Assembly: GCA_963932465.1 (NCBI GenBank)
Contig: OZ010787.1
Location: forward strand, 12,645,284 to 12,709,283
DNA from: Maratus speciosus
Taxonomy: Eukaryota > Arthropoda > Arachnida > Araneae > Salticidae
Length of the DNA: 64,000 nt
Reading direction: 5' to 3'
The translations under genes were made by a program, and so were the position numbers. This document shows positions 1-10,358 of this stretch, piece after piece (within the stretch, counting starts at the first letter, position 1; the number at the start of each line of letters is the position of its first letter). The notes beneath the pieces are model-generated. The model did no database searches. It had not been told where the DNA came from and saw nothing but the letters and a program-made list of their open reading frames with translations.

Positions 1-345
1 CATAGACCGTAATGTAACTTAATTCTTTTTAGTGTCCATGTAAATGATCGATAAATGCTATCCATACCATATTCTATAGCAATTATCTTGTAGTGCACTT
101 CATAGGTATGTATATAAATTTTAAAAATTTTGAAATTATGGAACATTAAAAACCCCCCAAAACTATTTTTCTCCATAGCCCGTAATATAATGAAATTCTT
201 TTGAATGGCCCTGTAATGAAATTATGACTGCTACACGCTACATTTTGCAACACCTAACATTCAGTAATGAATATCAATAACATTTTTCAATTTCATGGCG
301 ATGCTACTATACTGACGCTAAAAATAATTTTGGCCAGCTAGAATA
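1..345. repeat. dispersed repeat, family R1, left-truncated by window
   Basis: This stretch matches, with about 70-80% identity by eye, the segment near 19741-20090: both carry the same series of phrases (CATA-CCGTAATGTAA, TTATCTTGTAGTG, GAATTCTTTTGA-TG-CCCTGTAA) in the same order and orientation. A weaker relative lies at 30120-30230. No open frame of interest is present. I do not recognise the family; it may be a non-coding part of a larger transposon. Confidence 0.5.
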
Positions 346-399
346 GGAAAATCACCCACCGTGGGTCGGTCACAATCAATGTAAGTTATATAGATTTGT

Positions 400-1165
400 C
401 ATACCTTCGAACTTTTCATTTAGGTTCTTCACCAGCTAAATGAACAACTTTGTTGTCTTTCCATGATGTTATTGAAACATTCACCCGTTCAACTGTTGCA
501 CAGTATTCAGTAGATCCGGGTTTTTTTTTTTCTCCATTGTCGTTAGGTAACTCGCAGTTACGTATACGGTTTCTTCTTATTCTTCCGAAGCTTAGAATAC
601 CCCCCTTTGCTAAATATACGATCAAAGGGATTGGTTTGAAAAAATTGTCAAAGTATATTCTGTAGTTCTTGGGATGATTCTTGCTAAACGCATTACATGG
701 TTGGATGCTGCACCAAGATCTGTCTCCTCTGAGTTAAAAAATTGCCTGATACCTGAAACTGGTTGTTTTATAGGCAAGTCCAGATGCAGCACTCAAAACA
801 TGAATTTTATTCCTTCATTCATGTGGTTTGTTCGGATTGTATCGCTTCATAAAATTCAGATTTTGTTGAACAAATTTGTTCATCTACACATAAATACTGC
901 TCGAGAAATTTTTTCCAGATTTTTATTTTTCTAGAAGAGGTCTGATTTTGAAAAGTATCACAGTCAGGGTTGAATGGAGGAAGGTTTTGGGTATTATTGT
1001 AATGAAGCAATTGTCGTCATTGTTCAAACTTATTCAGAGACATAGGTTCTTGAATAATTGGCACACCTATAGAACTAGACAAGTAATTTTTGACTCTTGG
1101 AAGATGAATTGCACACACGTAGTAAATAATTCCAACAAATTGTCTTATATCTAAGGTAGTTACAT
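400..1165 (-). pseudogene. piggyBac-like transposase, decayed central fragment
   Basis: Read on the minus strand from about 1165 down to 416, several frames together recapitulate the middle of a piggyBac (DDE_Tnp_1_7/PGBD) transposase. In order they show an IRQFVGIIYY segment, a MSLNKFEQ segment, NLPPFNPDCDTF, YLCVDEQICSTK (the conserved VDEQ with a catalytic-type aspartate), a GASSN-like stretch, YFDNFF, IPLIVYLAKGGI, RRNRIRNC and SWKDNKVVHLA. This order is that of piggyBac proteins. In-frame stops and frameshifts break it near 1010, 820 and 670, and both the N-terminal region and the C-terminal zinc finger are missing, so it is a dead copy. In an intact copy it would cut and paste elements at TTAA sites; several TTAA-flanked MITEs occur in this window. 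Confidence 0.8.
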
Positions 1166-1678
1166 TAAATAACCATTAGAAGAAATTTTATACCTTGCTT
1201 TTTCGATATTAAATCCATTACAAGGGAAGACCTGGCGCATTGTTGCAGATCTGCAACAAACAAAAGTTTGTTTATCTTACAAATATTATAAATTTCCTAG
1301 CTCAAAAATGGTCTTTAAACAAAGAATTTAAACTTACCTTTGTATACAATATAAGGTTACGTGGAGCAACTGGGCCATGATTTTACAATGTGACTCAGGA
1401 GATTCTGGCAATTCAGCTTCAAAAGGCTATTATTAATTTGAATTAAAGTCTGAACTTTTGTAAATGTGTTCAGTTCGGTTCCCTCTATCAGACAGGAATG
1501 TTCAAAATTACATTTTAATATCTAAAAATAAAATAATGGGGCAACTGGACAGGGGCAAGTGGCAGGAGGGTCTATGTTCCACACGCGTTTCTTTTTTTTT
1601 TTTAAATATTAGGTATCAGGTACTGTTTGAAAAAGTGTAAACAACAACAACAAAAAATTAAACAAAGCAGATTATGCA
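1166..1678. other. AT-rich non-coding stretch with an 18-bp palindrome
   Basis: No coding frame is supported. It contains the perfect palindrome TGTTGCAGATCTGCAACA around 1243-1260, repeated near 12044, and two GGGCAACTGG-type phrases (about 1367 and 1540) resembling the end of the TA-type MITE at 7001. There is also a poly(T) run at 1592-1602. It is probably a mixture of old MITE fragments. Confidence 0.4.
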
Positions 1679-2737
1679 CAGTCTTGGGGGGGGGGGGGAA
1701 GTAAACACCCCTACTAACTCCTCAACAAATTATTGTAAACGAAAGTTACTGGTACCGAACAATTGGAAATAAAGTTTACTTTTAAATGATGTATATAAAA
1801 TTTGATTAGGGGGCCTTCTACATATTAAAACGAATCTAAACTTCATTTTTTTCAATGGCAATACCCAATTTTAACGCGATATTTCAAATCTTCGGTTCAA
1901 ACTATGCCTAGACACCAAATTTCAAGTCATTTGAATGATAAGTTTTTGAATTATAAACATTCAAAATTTAGTGCTTCTGATGTTAAATTACATTTTCATA
2001 TTTTTATTTATATCTCCTGAAATTATACTCCTAATGAGCTAATTTTTTGTGTAGCAATAATTCCAATATACCCAAACATAAATACGCTGAATTTGCAATT
2101 TTTATAATTTTATGATATGAATTATGAAATTAATATTCGAAAAAATTATGAATTGCAACCTATAATTTTTTTGATGGATTAGATTTATTAAGTCCTGCTT
2201 TATGGAAATCCAAAATTTCACATTTTCTTCCAAGTAGTTTTCAAATTATGCTTAAAAAACGGCAAAATGATGGTTTAAGGGGCCGTCTATGATAGAAGTG
2301 AGTAGATATTTTGAAACTTCTTCTGCTGTCCTGTAATCTAACCGGCTTCATTGACTGCTTGAGTGGTGCTTAAGGTGCCTTGATCAAGAAGGGGGCTCTC
2401 GGACAATCGAGTACCGAACTTCAATTTGGATACAGCCCTTAAAATACGCTCGTTTTAAAATAATTTCTCGGAACCTTATGGTACGAATTGCATAAAAATT
2501 TGTTTTTAGACTAATTGAAGGGGTAGAGTTCATTTATGCTGTCAGAATTGTGTACTGCTATTGAAAAAAAACAAAGTTATGGTTCGTTTTAATATGTAGA
2601 TAGCCCCCTAAGCAAATTTTATATACATAGTTTAAAAGTAGACTTTATTTCCAATCGTTCGGTACCAGTAACTTTCTACTACGATAATTTGTTGAGGAGT
2701 TAGTAGGGGGTGTTTATTTATTTTTTTTCCACGACTG
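1679..2737. mobile_element. MITE-like element with ~180-bp terminal inverted repeats
   Basis: The left arm (about 1679-1865) and right arm (about 2553-2737) are inverted copies at roughly 85% identity. They include CACCCCTACTAACTCCTC, CAACAAATTAT, AGTTACTGGTACCGAAC and CTACATATTAAAACGAA. Both ends start CAGTC followed by TGG. The core (1870-2550) is AT-rich and non-coding, so the element is non-autonomous. I could not identify a convincing target duplication, so the superfamily is undetermined. Confidence 0.75.
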
Positions 2738-3350
2738 TACGTTATATATCAATTAAAGGGCGTTGTAAGGGAAACCTTTACTGTCAATGTGTCTAAAAAA
2801 CAGCACTAAAAGTGAAAATATTCGATTTATTTATACAAAAAACATAAATTAAGTAAGAACTTATGTACTTTAGTATAGGTAATAAGTATAAAAGTTACAT
2901 AGGTATTTTAAGGATAAAAATAAGGTAAATCTATGAACAAACGGCTACGTAAGTACTTAAGTATCTCATTCTCTTTTTTATTTACCAGAATGGAAGTTCG
3001 ATATGTCCAATAAACCTGTGGAGAATGTAACCATATTTTCATACCAAACAACTCTTTTTAACCGACTTCAAAAGGAAGGAAGTTATCAATTCGACCTGTA
3101 TGTATGTTTTGGCCATGTTCACGCATAACTTTCTTAAATATGAACCGATTTTGATTTTTTTTTTTTTTTTTGAAAGTGTAAGTCATCCATTTGGTCCCAT
3201 TCCAATTTCATAAAAATATGATTAGAACATTTAAAAAAAAAAAAAAAAAAAAAATCTTTTTTTAAGCAGTTGCCCAATTATAAGCACTCATCTTTCATAC
3301 TGTTACAGAGATAAGAGATCTTTCAAAATGCGAAAACTTAGCTGGACAAG
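2738..3350. repeat. non-coding stretch with AACCGACTTCAAAA dispersed-repeat end
   Basis: From about 3058 the sequence reads AACCGACTTCAAAAGGAAGG followed by AGTTATCAATTCGACCTG. This resembles an arthropod dispersed repeat whose end is AACCGACTTCAAAA. The rest is AT-rich, with poly(T) at 3154-3170 and poly(A) near 3233-3254. No gene is seen. Confidence 0.4.
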
Positions 3351-3505
3351 GGCCGAGATCCAGATAGATTTTCGCTGGTAATGAAACGAGATTGACCAAT
3401 CAGAAGCCTGCAGTCATGCGAACTTTTCGCTGTTTGCAAAAATGCAGCCTTCTGATTGGTCGATTTCGTTTCGCTAACAGCGAAAAATCTATCTGGATCT
3501 CGGCC
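3351..3505. mobile_element. 155-bp hairpin MITE
   Basis: This is a near-complete palindrome. It begins GGCCGAGATCCAGATAGA and ends with the complement, TCTATCTGGATCTCGGCC; arms of about 65 bp include ACCAATCAGAAG and its inverse CTTCTGATTGGT. Only about 20 bp separate the arms. It has no coding capacity: overlapping open frames on both strands are simply the two faces of the hairpin. Confidence 0.8.
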
Positions 3506-3615
3506 ATTCTGTCATCCACCAAACCGGAAGGCCCACAAAGGCACAAACCGATATCGAAAGTCTGTGTCGAAAAGTTGAAAATCAACCTTTAAAATTTCTC
3601 ATGTATCAGAGCACA

Positions 3616-4672
3616 AGTACAACGCCTAGAATAAATAGTGTAGAAATCTGCTATCCAAACAGCACTAAAAAATTGTATCCCTTAAGTGTGCAATGATGCT
3701 GTAATCCAATGAGCCGATCGCAGCGACATCTGCGTTAATTTTCAAATTTCAGTGGAAACATTGTATTATAACAGCGTCTAAACCAAATGGTCTTGGAGTT
3801 TTAGAAAATATCCTGAGATGTCGCTCCGATCGACTCTTTGGATTTCAGCATCGTTTTACATTTAAGGGATCCAATATTTTGGTATTTTCTAAGTACTACT
3901 GCTACAGAATCTAGAATATATAGTGTGGAAATCGGCTATCCCAGTAATACTTGAAAAAGTGTTAAAATATTCGATCCCTTAAATGTCAAACGATGCTGAA
4001 ATCCAATGAGTCGATCACAGCGACATCTTCAGGATATTTTCTATAACTCCAAGACGATTTGGTCTAGACGTTGTAATAATACAATGTTTACTTTGAAATT
4101 TGAAAATGTATCGCAGATGTCGCTGCGATCGGCTCCCTGGATTTCACCATCATTGCACATTTAAGGGATACAACTTTTAGCGCTGTTTGAATAGCGGATT
4201 TCCACACTATGTATTCTAGACGCTGTACTACTGCGATAGTAAGTCAATATGTTCTGGATATCTGAATCTGGGAACCAATGAGAACGGTTCAGGATCGGAA
4301 CCCAGTAGGTATTGTGAACATGCTTACAGGATCTAGTTGGACCAAATTACAGCATCTAGAATACATAGCGGGGAAACCTATCCAAATAGCGCTAAAAAGT
4401 TGTATTCCTTAAATGTGCAATGACGCTGAAATCAAGGGTGACGATCACAGAGACATCTGCGATATATTTTCAGATTTCAAAGTAAACATCGTATTATTAG
4501 TGTCTAGACCAAATCGTCTTGGAGTTTAGAAAATATCCTGCAGATGTGGCTGTCATCGACTCATTGGATTTCAGCATCGTTTAACATTTAAGGGATCCAA
4601 TATTTCAGCACTTTTTTAAGTATTACGGGAATAGCCGATTTCCCCACTATATATTCTAGACGCTGTAGTTAT
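3616..4672. repeat. three palindromic ~330-bp repeat units
   Basis: There are three units: about 3616-3900 (lacking its right tip), 3901-4233 and 4344-4672. Each is roughly self-complementary, starting TCTAGAATA-ATAGTG-GGAAA and ending TTTCC-CACTAT-TATTCTAGA-GCTGTA. Each contains GACATCTGCG/ATGTCGCTGCGATCG and CCCTTAAATGT/ACATTTAAGGG pairs. This fits three copies of one MITE clustered by insertion or tandem duplication. No protein is encoded. Confidence 0.75.
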
Positions 4673-5285
4673 GTAATAGAAAATGCCTAGGTTTGCTATA
4701 GTTTGGACATTTCTCTTAAAGCACTTTGCCGTGCTCTGATGTGTGAACTTTATTGATGGATTGCCAGCTTTTTCACACCCAATTTCGATGTCCGTAGGTA
4801 TCGATGTGGATCTTATAGTTTACTGGATGCGGTAACTTTCCGAAGTGCGAGATCTTGTCTAGAAAAGATGCCGCGTTCAGAAAACCCAAATGTCTAAAAC
4901 GATGCTAACCGACATCGGAAGTGGATATCAAAAAGCTTACAATTCAATAGCAATACAATTCAACAGAGTTCAGCAAAGTGTCTCCATTAGCCGGTACACT
5001 GCAAAGTGCATCCATATACAGTACACATAAAAGTGCCTCCTTATGTGTAGCAGCACTGTCTTCGGTTATCACATTCAGACTAAATGCCTAATCATTGACG
5101 CTCATTTCTGATGTCTTTACTGCCTAAGGATGGGGAGTATTGGTCTCATATCTCATTTCTCTAACAGCGAAAAATATCTGTGTCCTGGTCAATATACTTA
5201 AAGAGTCAATACAAAAATTGCTACATAGTCTGCATTTTGCTTCTTGACAACGGAGTCCCACAAAAAATAATTCTTGAATGTAGAC
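4673..5285. other. non-coding stretch, nothing recognised
   Basis: I see no repeat pair, RNA gene or plausible coding frame here. Positions 5275-5285 are the left target-site duplication (TGAATGTAGAC) of the SINE that follows. Confidence 0.4.
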
Positions 5286-5558
5286 CGTGGCTGAATGGTT
5301 AAGGCACCACACCAGTAATCGCTTGAGAGCGTAGTTGGGCTGCGGGTTCAACTCCCGCTGGCTCCGTTGCACATTTTTTGTGGAGCTCCCAGATGTAATT
5401 ATCTGGTATTGTAAATTTCCTTGTGCTATCTAGAACCGCCCCTCCCCCTTCAAAGCTCAAAGTCCTTGTGCTATTTCGTCCTTGTATATTAACGACGACT
5501 TATAATCGGCCCCCTTATGTGAAGCACACAAGTCAGGTGTATGTGATCAATAAATAAA
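5286..5558 (+). mobile_element. tRNA-derived SINE with 11-bp target duplication
   Basis: The head reads GTGGCTGAATGGTTAAGG (A-box-like) and, about 45 bp on, GGGTTCAACTCCCGC (B box). This gives a tRNA-Ser/Leu-like fold with an extra variable region, followed by an unrelated body and an AATAAATAAA tail. The element is bounded by TGAATGTAGAC at 5275-5285 and 5559-5569. Those are the hallmarks of a retroposed pol III SINE moved by a partner LINE, which is not present in the window. A minus-strand open frame across it is a chance frame. Confidence 0.85.
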
Positions 5559-5785
5559 TGAATGTAGACTGTTGTGAATACAATGTACTTGTTTTAAAAA
5601 ATATCATAAGTATCAAATGCTAATAAAATCAATACTTCTAATGAAATTATAAAGAATTTATTAAAAATTATTTATTTAATAAATAATTTTTGTAAATTAT
5701 AATTTATTTGACAAATAATTTATTTATTCAGCAGATGTTGAAATTCGGATAATTGTGTGTTACGGTATGAATAACTAAAAAGTAG

Positions 5786-6496
5786 GAAATAAAATAATCT
5801 TTTCAAAAAAAATAATATTAAGACTTCAAAAAAGCACTAAAAAGAATTAAATAATTCTTTAAACTTCTCTAATGACGAAACGTTATCCATTAACTGCACA
5901 TCGGTCGTCATGTATCGGCATAAAAACGTTAAATTTAATATATAGAATTTAATATCTACCAAACATGGATTTTCTAGAGAATATTTTTTACAAAAGATTA
6001 ATTTATACATTTGATTTAATTTACAAATATATACATATAAAAAGTAATCAATTACTTTTTGAAGTTGGTGCGAAACATTCACAATCGATAATGATTAAAC
6101 AAACAATTTGCTGAAGAAATAGAGCATTTTTTAAAATTTGCATAATATTTTCCATCATCACTTTATTCATGGTAATAGCTACAATATTCACAATTTTACT
6201 ATACTTAAGATAGGTTGGCACCAACTTCAAAAAGTAATTGATTACTTTTTATATGTATATATTCGTAAATTAAATCATAAATATGTAAATTAATGTTTTG
6301 TAAAAAATATTCTCTAGAAAATCCATGTTTGGTAGATATTAAATTTAACGTTTTTTATGCTGATACATGACGTCCGATGTGCAGTTAATGGATAACGTTT
6401 CGTCATTAGAGAAGTTTAAAGAATTATTTCTCTTTAGTGCTTTTTTGAAGTCGGTTAATATTTTTTTTTTTTTTTTTTGAAAAGATTATTTTATTT
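5786..6496. mobile_element. hairpin element, ~270-bp arms, AACCGACTTC-type ends
   Basis: The left arm (5786-6070) and right arm (6218-6496) are inverted copies at about 90% identity. Shared phrases include GACGAAACGTTATCCATTAA, CCAAACATGGATTTTCTAG and AAAAAGTAATCAATTACTTT. The inner palindrome tip is GAAGTTGGTGC. The spacer (about 6075-6215) is AT-rich. The inner ends read TTAA-GACTTCAAAAAAGCACT on both sides, related to the AACCGACTTC end at 3058. No transposase is present. Confidence 0.8.
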
Positions 6497-6733
6497 TTTA
6501 TTCGTTTCGATAATTTTCTAATAATCTCACTTTGCCTTATGTACGCCTCTTCATCTCTATCGTAAAATTTCGAGCTATAGCTATCACACTTAAGAGATTT
6601 GGTTTGATACCCCCAACATGCTTTTTTTAAATTTTATTATGTAATTTTAATCAGGTATTAAGTAATTTTCTTTATTGAAAGCAAAAATACAATGGAGAAA
6701 TTAATTTCCCATAGTGAGAGAAACTCTGATATT
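6497..6733. other. AT-rich non-coding stretch
   Basis: No feature was recognised. It leads into the target duplication of the next SINE (6734-6746). Confidence 0.4.
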
Positions 6734-6746
6734 TATAACTATTGGG

Positions 6747-6991
6747 TTGGTTGGTTGGTTGTATTTATGACGGCCAATTATATCTGCACGAGGGATATAG
6801 GCCCAGGGTGGGAGTGCCCTTCGTGGGGGTCTTTCTAAGGGAACCTAACCCTAATTAACGCTTGGAAATCCAAGGTTCGAAGAAAACCACGAAAACTCCG
6901 AACGATTAGGCCAACGGGCGCGATTGGGTTCGAACCCAGCACCTCCCGTCTACCAGCTTCAAGAGCAGAACCTCTCAGCCACTGGTGGGGC
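6747..6991 (-). mobile_element. tRNA-derived SINE, family S1, copy 1
   Basis: On the minus strand the element starts GCCCCACCAGTGGCTGAGAG (A-box region) and carries GGGTTCGAACCC (B box). It continues through a conserved body (AACCACG, TTCCCTTAGAAAGACCCCCA, GGCCTATATCCCTCGTG) and ends in a CAACCAACCAACC tail. It is flanked by a 13-bp duplication, TATAACT(A/G)TTGGG, at 6734-6746 and 6992-7004. Three more copies lie at 21690, 23964 and 47120. It is inserted at the left tip of the TA-type MITE that starts near 7001. Confidence 0.9.
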
Positions 6992-7489
6992 TATAACTGT
7001 TGGGGTAACTGGATCCCATATGGTCTAGTTACCCATGATACATGTCTCGGTTACCCCATTCTTGAAAAATTTATGGAGTATAACTGGAACACCGGCCTTA
7101 CATTTGAAACATGAAGCAAATATGTATAGATATCTAATAATATTAATGTATTTATGTCTAATCCAGGGTTCGCACAGACTCCTTAGACTCCTTGGAAACT
7201 CCTTAGAAATGAAAACACTCCCAAGTAGTACTTAGAACTACTTAGATAAGCAAACCACTCCTTAGAAACTCCTTAAATTGTATTGAGGCTTCGGACGCAA
7301 GCAATATCTGCAGTGGAAAAGAAAATCGTGATTGTGAAACGCGCGGTAAATCCTTTACGCACGTCATTCATCTGAAGCACAGCATTGATTGTGTAGCATA
7401 ATCTTAATAGCAAGGTTCCCACTAAGTCCGTTTTTCAATTAAGTCCGTTTTTCGACACAGTTAGCCGACCTTTATTTTAAATTTTATCG

Positions 7490-8828
7490 ATGTTTGGCAT
7501 TTAGCCAAGAATCTCGGAAAAATCGCGTTTTTCGTAAATATATTCCAAAAAATACCGTCAAATTTCGTCAACCGATCGCGGAAAAAATTCGTAAATTTTG
7601 TCGAAGGATTGTGAAAAAACGCGAATTTCTCCAACAGATCGCGGTAAAACTCAACGCGAATTTCTTAAAAGACAGCGGATAAACGCGAATTTACTGAGAA
7701 GATCACGAAAAAACGCGAATTTCGTTAAAGATCGAGGGAAAAAAAGCAGATTTCCTCAAAAGATCGCGAAAAACACGCGAATTTCCTCAAAAGATCGCGA
7801 AAAACACGCGAATTTCCTCAAAAGATCGCGAAAAACACGCGAATTTCCTCAAAGGATCGCGAAAAACACGCGAATTTCCTCAAAGGATCGCGAAAAACAC
7901 GCGAATTTCCTCAAAGGATCGCGAAAAACACGCGAATTTCCTCAAAGGATCGCGAAAAACACGCGAATTTCCTCAAAGGATCGCGAAAAACACGCGAATT
8001 TCCTCAAAGGATCGCGAAAAACACGCGAATTTCCTCAAAGGATCGCGAAAAACACGCGAATTTCCTCAAAGGATCGCGAAAAACACGCGAATTTCCTCAA
8101 AGGATCGCGAAAAACACGCGAATTTCCTCAAAGGATCGCGAAAAACACGCGAATTTCCTCAAAGGATCGCGAAAAACACGCGAATTTCCTCAAAGGATCG
8201 CGAAAAACATGCGAATTTCCTCAAAGGATCGCGAAAAACACGCGAATTTCCTCAAAGGATCGCGAAAAACACGCGAATTTCCTCAAAGGATCGCGAAAAA
8301 CACGCGAATTTCCTCAAAGGATCGCGAAAAACACTCGAATTTCCTCAAAGGATCGCGAAAAACACTCGAATTTCCTCAAAGGATCGCGAAAAATACGCGG
8401 TTTCCATCAAAAGATCGCAAAAAAACGCCAGATTCGTTTAATAATCAAAATAACACGCGAATTCCATTGAAAGATCGCGAAAAAAGGCGAATTTTCCCAG
8501 AAGATCGCGAAAAACACGCGAATTTCCTCAAACGATCGCAAAAAACACGCGAATTTCCTCAAACGATCGCGAAAAACACGCGGTTTCCATCAAAAGATCG
8601 CGAATAAAAGGTCAGATTCGTCTAACAATCGAAATAAAACGCGAATTCGATTAAAAGATCGCGAGAAAAGCGAATTTCCCCCAGAAGATCAAGAAAAACG
8701 CGCGAATTTCCTCAAAGGATAGCGAAAAACACTTGAATTTCGTCAAAGGATCGCGAAAAACACACGGTTTCCATCAAAAGATCGCGAAAAAACGTCAGAT
8801 TCGTTTAACAATATAAATAAAACGCGAA
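7490..8828 (+). repeat. 31-bp CpG-rich minisatellite, left block
   Basis: The unit of 31 bp reads roughly CGCGAATTTCCTCAAAGG then ATCGCGAAAAACA. About 20 almost identical units lie between 7751 and 8395, with degenerate units on either side. Each unit has four CpGs and a TCGCGA site. Because 31 is 1 modulo 3 and no frame on the plus strand contains a stop, the array is open for about 290 codons (7598-8470), giving a 31-residue repeating translation. This is a repeat artefact and not a gene. Early units read AAAAGATCGCG and later ones AAAGGATCGCG, showing local homogenisation. Confidence 0.95.
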
Positions 8829-8830
8829 TA

Positions 8831-10356
8831 CACTATGACGCAAAAGTTTAGACAATGAAGAAATTCTTACATACTTTGAAAAATATTTATTCAATTTTCA
8901 AACCACTGCTTGAAATTAATGTGCTGTACATATAAACAATATTGATAACAAAGAAAAGTGGAATTGTGCATATTGCAATAAATTAAATGGTAACAAAAAT
9001 AAACTGCTGTCTCAAAAGTTTAGACACAAATTAAATAAAATCGAAATAAACAATTTTTAAAACCTGGTTGCGCATCCATGCTTATGTATTACGTCATATA
9101 CACGAGATTGCATGGAAGAAACTAAATCTTGCATAGTTTGTGGATCGATATCGTACCATGCATTCTCAATAGATGTCTTAAGTTCCTTTTCAGAAGAGTA
9201 TTGTCTAGCGTTGCTATAAACTTTGCGACACATGATGCTCCAAAGGTTTTCTATAGGTTTAAGATCTGGGCTATATGCTGGCCAGTCGAGAACTCTTATA
9301 TTATGGGAATTAAACCAAGATTTTGAATGTTTTGCAGAGTGAATTGAAGCATTGTCTTGCTGAAATTCCCACTGAGGACCCCCTAGAAGCTCAGCAAATG
9401 GCAGTAGGTTTTCTTCTAATGTCTGTGTATAATGCTCTGAAGTTTGACGACCACTGGTGAAGGTCAGAGATACTTGTCCATTATAGCAAAAGGCTGCCCA
9501 AACCATCACCGAGCCCCCTCCTTGTCTGCGACTATAAAAACGTCGAGGTTCCTTCCGCAAGTCATGCCAATACGATAAACAACCATCTGGACCATCCAGA
9601 TTCCACTTTTTTTCATCGCTAAATATGACTGACTGCCATTTCTCTCCATATGACATATGCTTTCGAGCCCACATAAGTCTTTGTAACTTATGATATGGTT
9701 TCAGAGCTGGTTTCTTCTGCATTTTGCTATAAACGATTGTTCCTTTTTCCAAAATTCGTCTACGAATCGTATCCTTTGATACAGAGAGTCCCGATGAGCT
9801 TTGAACTCCACGTACGCTCATTTGTTGAGTACTCGCTAGTCTTTGTATCAGGCGATCCTCTCGTACATTTGTCACACGTGGCCTCCCAGACCGACATTTT
9901 GCTTTATATTCGGAACCACTCGATAAAACTCGATAAATAGATTTTTTTGACCTATTAATAATAGCAGAAATTTCAGAAACGCTCTTCCCTTCACCTTTCA
10001 ACTGCCAAATCCTTGAAACCTCATTCACTTGAATTTCTTTAGCTCTCGGCATGTCGACTATGAAGCGCAATCGTTTGCAGAACTTAAGTACTCCAAATTT
10101 GTGACATCATCGATTCTAAATTTGCATATGCCAGCGAATATTCAAAGAAATTTAGAATAGTGTCTAAACTTTTGCGACAAGCACATTTGAATTTTCAAGA
10201 AAAAAATTAGTATTATAGCAAATAAAACGATTGTCTTTTGTACATAGCATTTTAAATCAGTTTTTGAATATATTTACAGGTTTTTGTAATTCTGACGTCA
10301 TAATTCTACATTTTAAAGCTGAATGACGTCATTGTCTAAACTTTTGCGTCATAGTG
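8831..10356 (-). mobile_element. complete Tc1-family element inserted in the minisatellite
   Basis: It is bounded by TA at 8829-8830 and 10357-10358. The terminal repeats are perfect over 27 bp, starting CACTATGACGCAAAAGTT. A second copy of the repeat core (CAAAAGTTTAGACAC) sits inside each end, at about 9013-9027 and 10155-10172 inverted, giving an IR-DR layout as in Tc3 and Sleeping Beauty-type elements. Length is 1526 bp. Minisatellite units continue directly on both sides, so it landed in an existing array. Confidence 0.95.
9057..10070 (-). CDS. Tc1-family transposase, intact DD34E
   Basis: This 337-residue open frame encodes the enzyme that cuts the surrounding element and joins it at TA dinucleotides in nuclear DNA. 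Residues 10-110 form two helix-turn-helix DNA-binding segments (SEISAIINRSKKSIYRVL and a second ending near TIRRRILEKG), with a GRPR hook at 62-65. The catalytic core has D152 (FSDEKKW), GGGSVMVW at 184-191, D239 (FQQDNASIHSA) and E274 (SPDLKPIENLW). D239 to E274 leaves 34 residues between, the Tc1 spacing. Length is normal for the family. The first methionine may not be used: Met7 (MPRAKE, at 10052) begins like other family members. There are no internal stops or frameshifts, so activity is possible but not shown. Confidence 0.93.
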   Translation of the reverse strand: MRFIVDMPRAKEIQVNEVSRIWQLKGEGKSVSEISAIINRSKKSIYRVLSSGSEYKAKCRSGRPRVTNVREDRLIQRLASTQQMSVRGVQSSSGLSVSKDTIRRRILEKGTIVYSKMQKKPALKPYHKLQRLMWARKHMSYGEKWQSVIFSDEKKWNLDGPDGCLSYWHDLRKEPRRFYSRRQGGGSVMVWAAFCYNGQVSLTFTSGRQTSEHYTQTLEENLLPFAELLGGPQWEFQQDNASIHSAKHSKSWFNSHNIRVLDWPAYSPDLKPIENLWSIMCRKVYSNARQYSSEKELKTSIENAWYDIDPQTMQDLVSSMQSRVYDVIHKHGCATRF

Positions 10357-10358
10357 TA

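Noticed and set aside
7750..8400. CRISPR-like regular repeats
   Set aside because: There are no unique spacers; the repeat is strictly tandem, and the sequence is eukaryotic with no cas genes.
7598..8607. Long open frames of 290 and 132 codons with a 31-residue repeat, resembling a repeat protein
   Set aside because: They are the translation of a 31-bp tandem DNA repeat that lacks stops in every plus-strand frame; the frames overlap and continue into degenerate repeats. No start context, splice signal or non-repeat domain.
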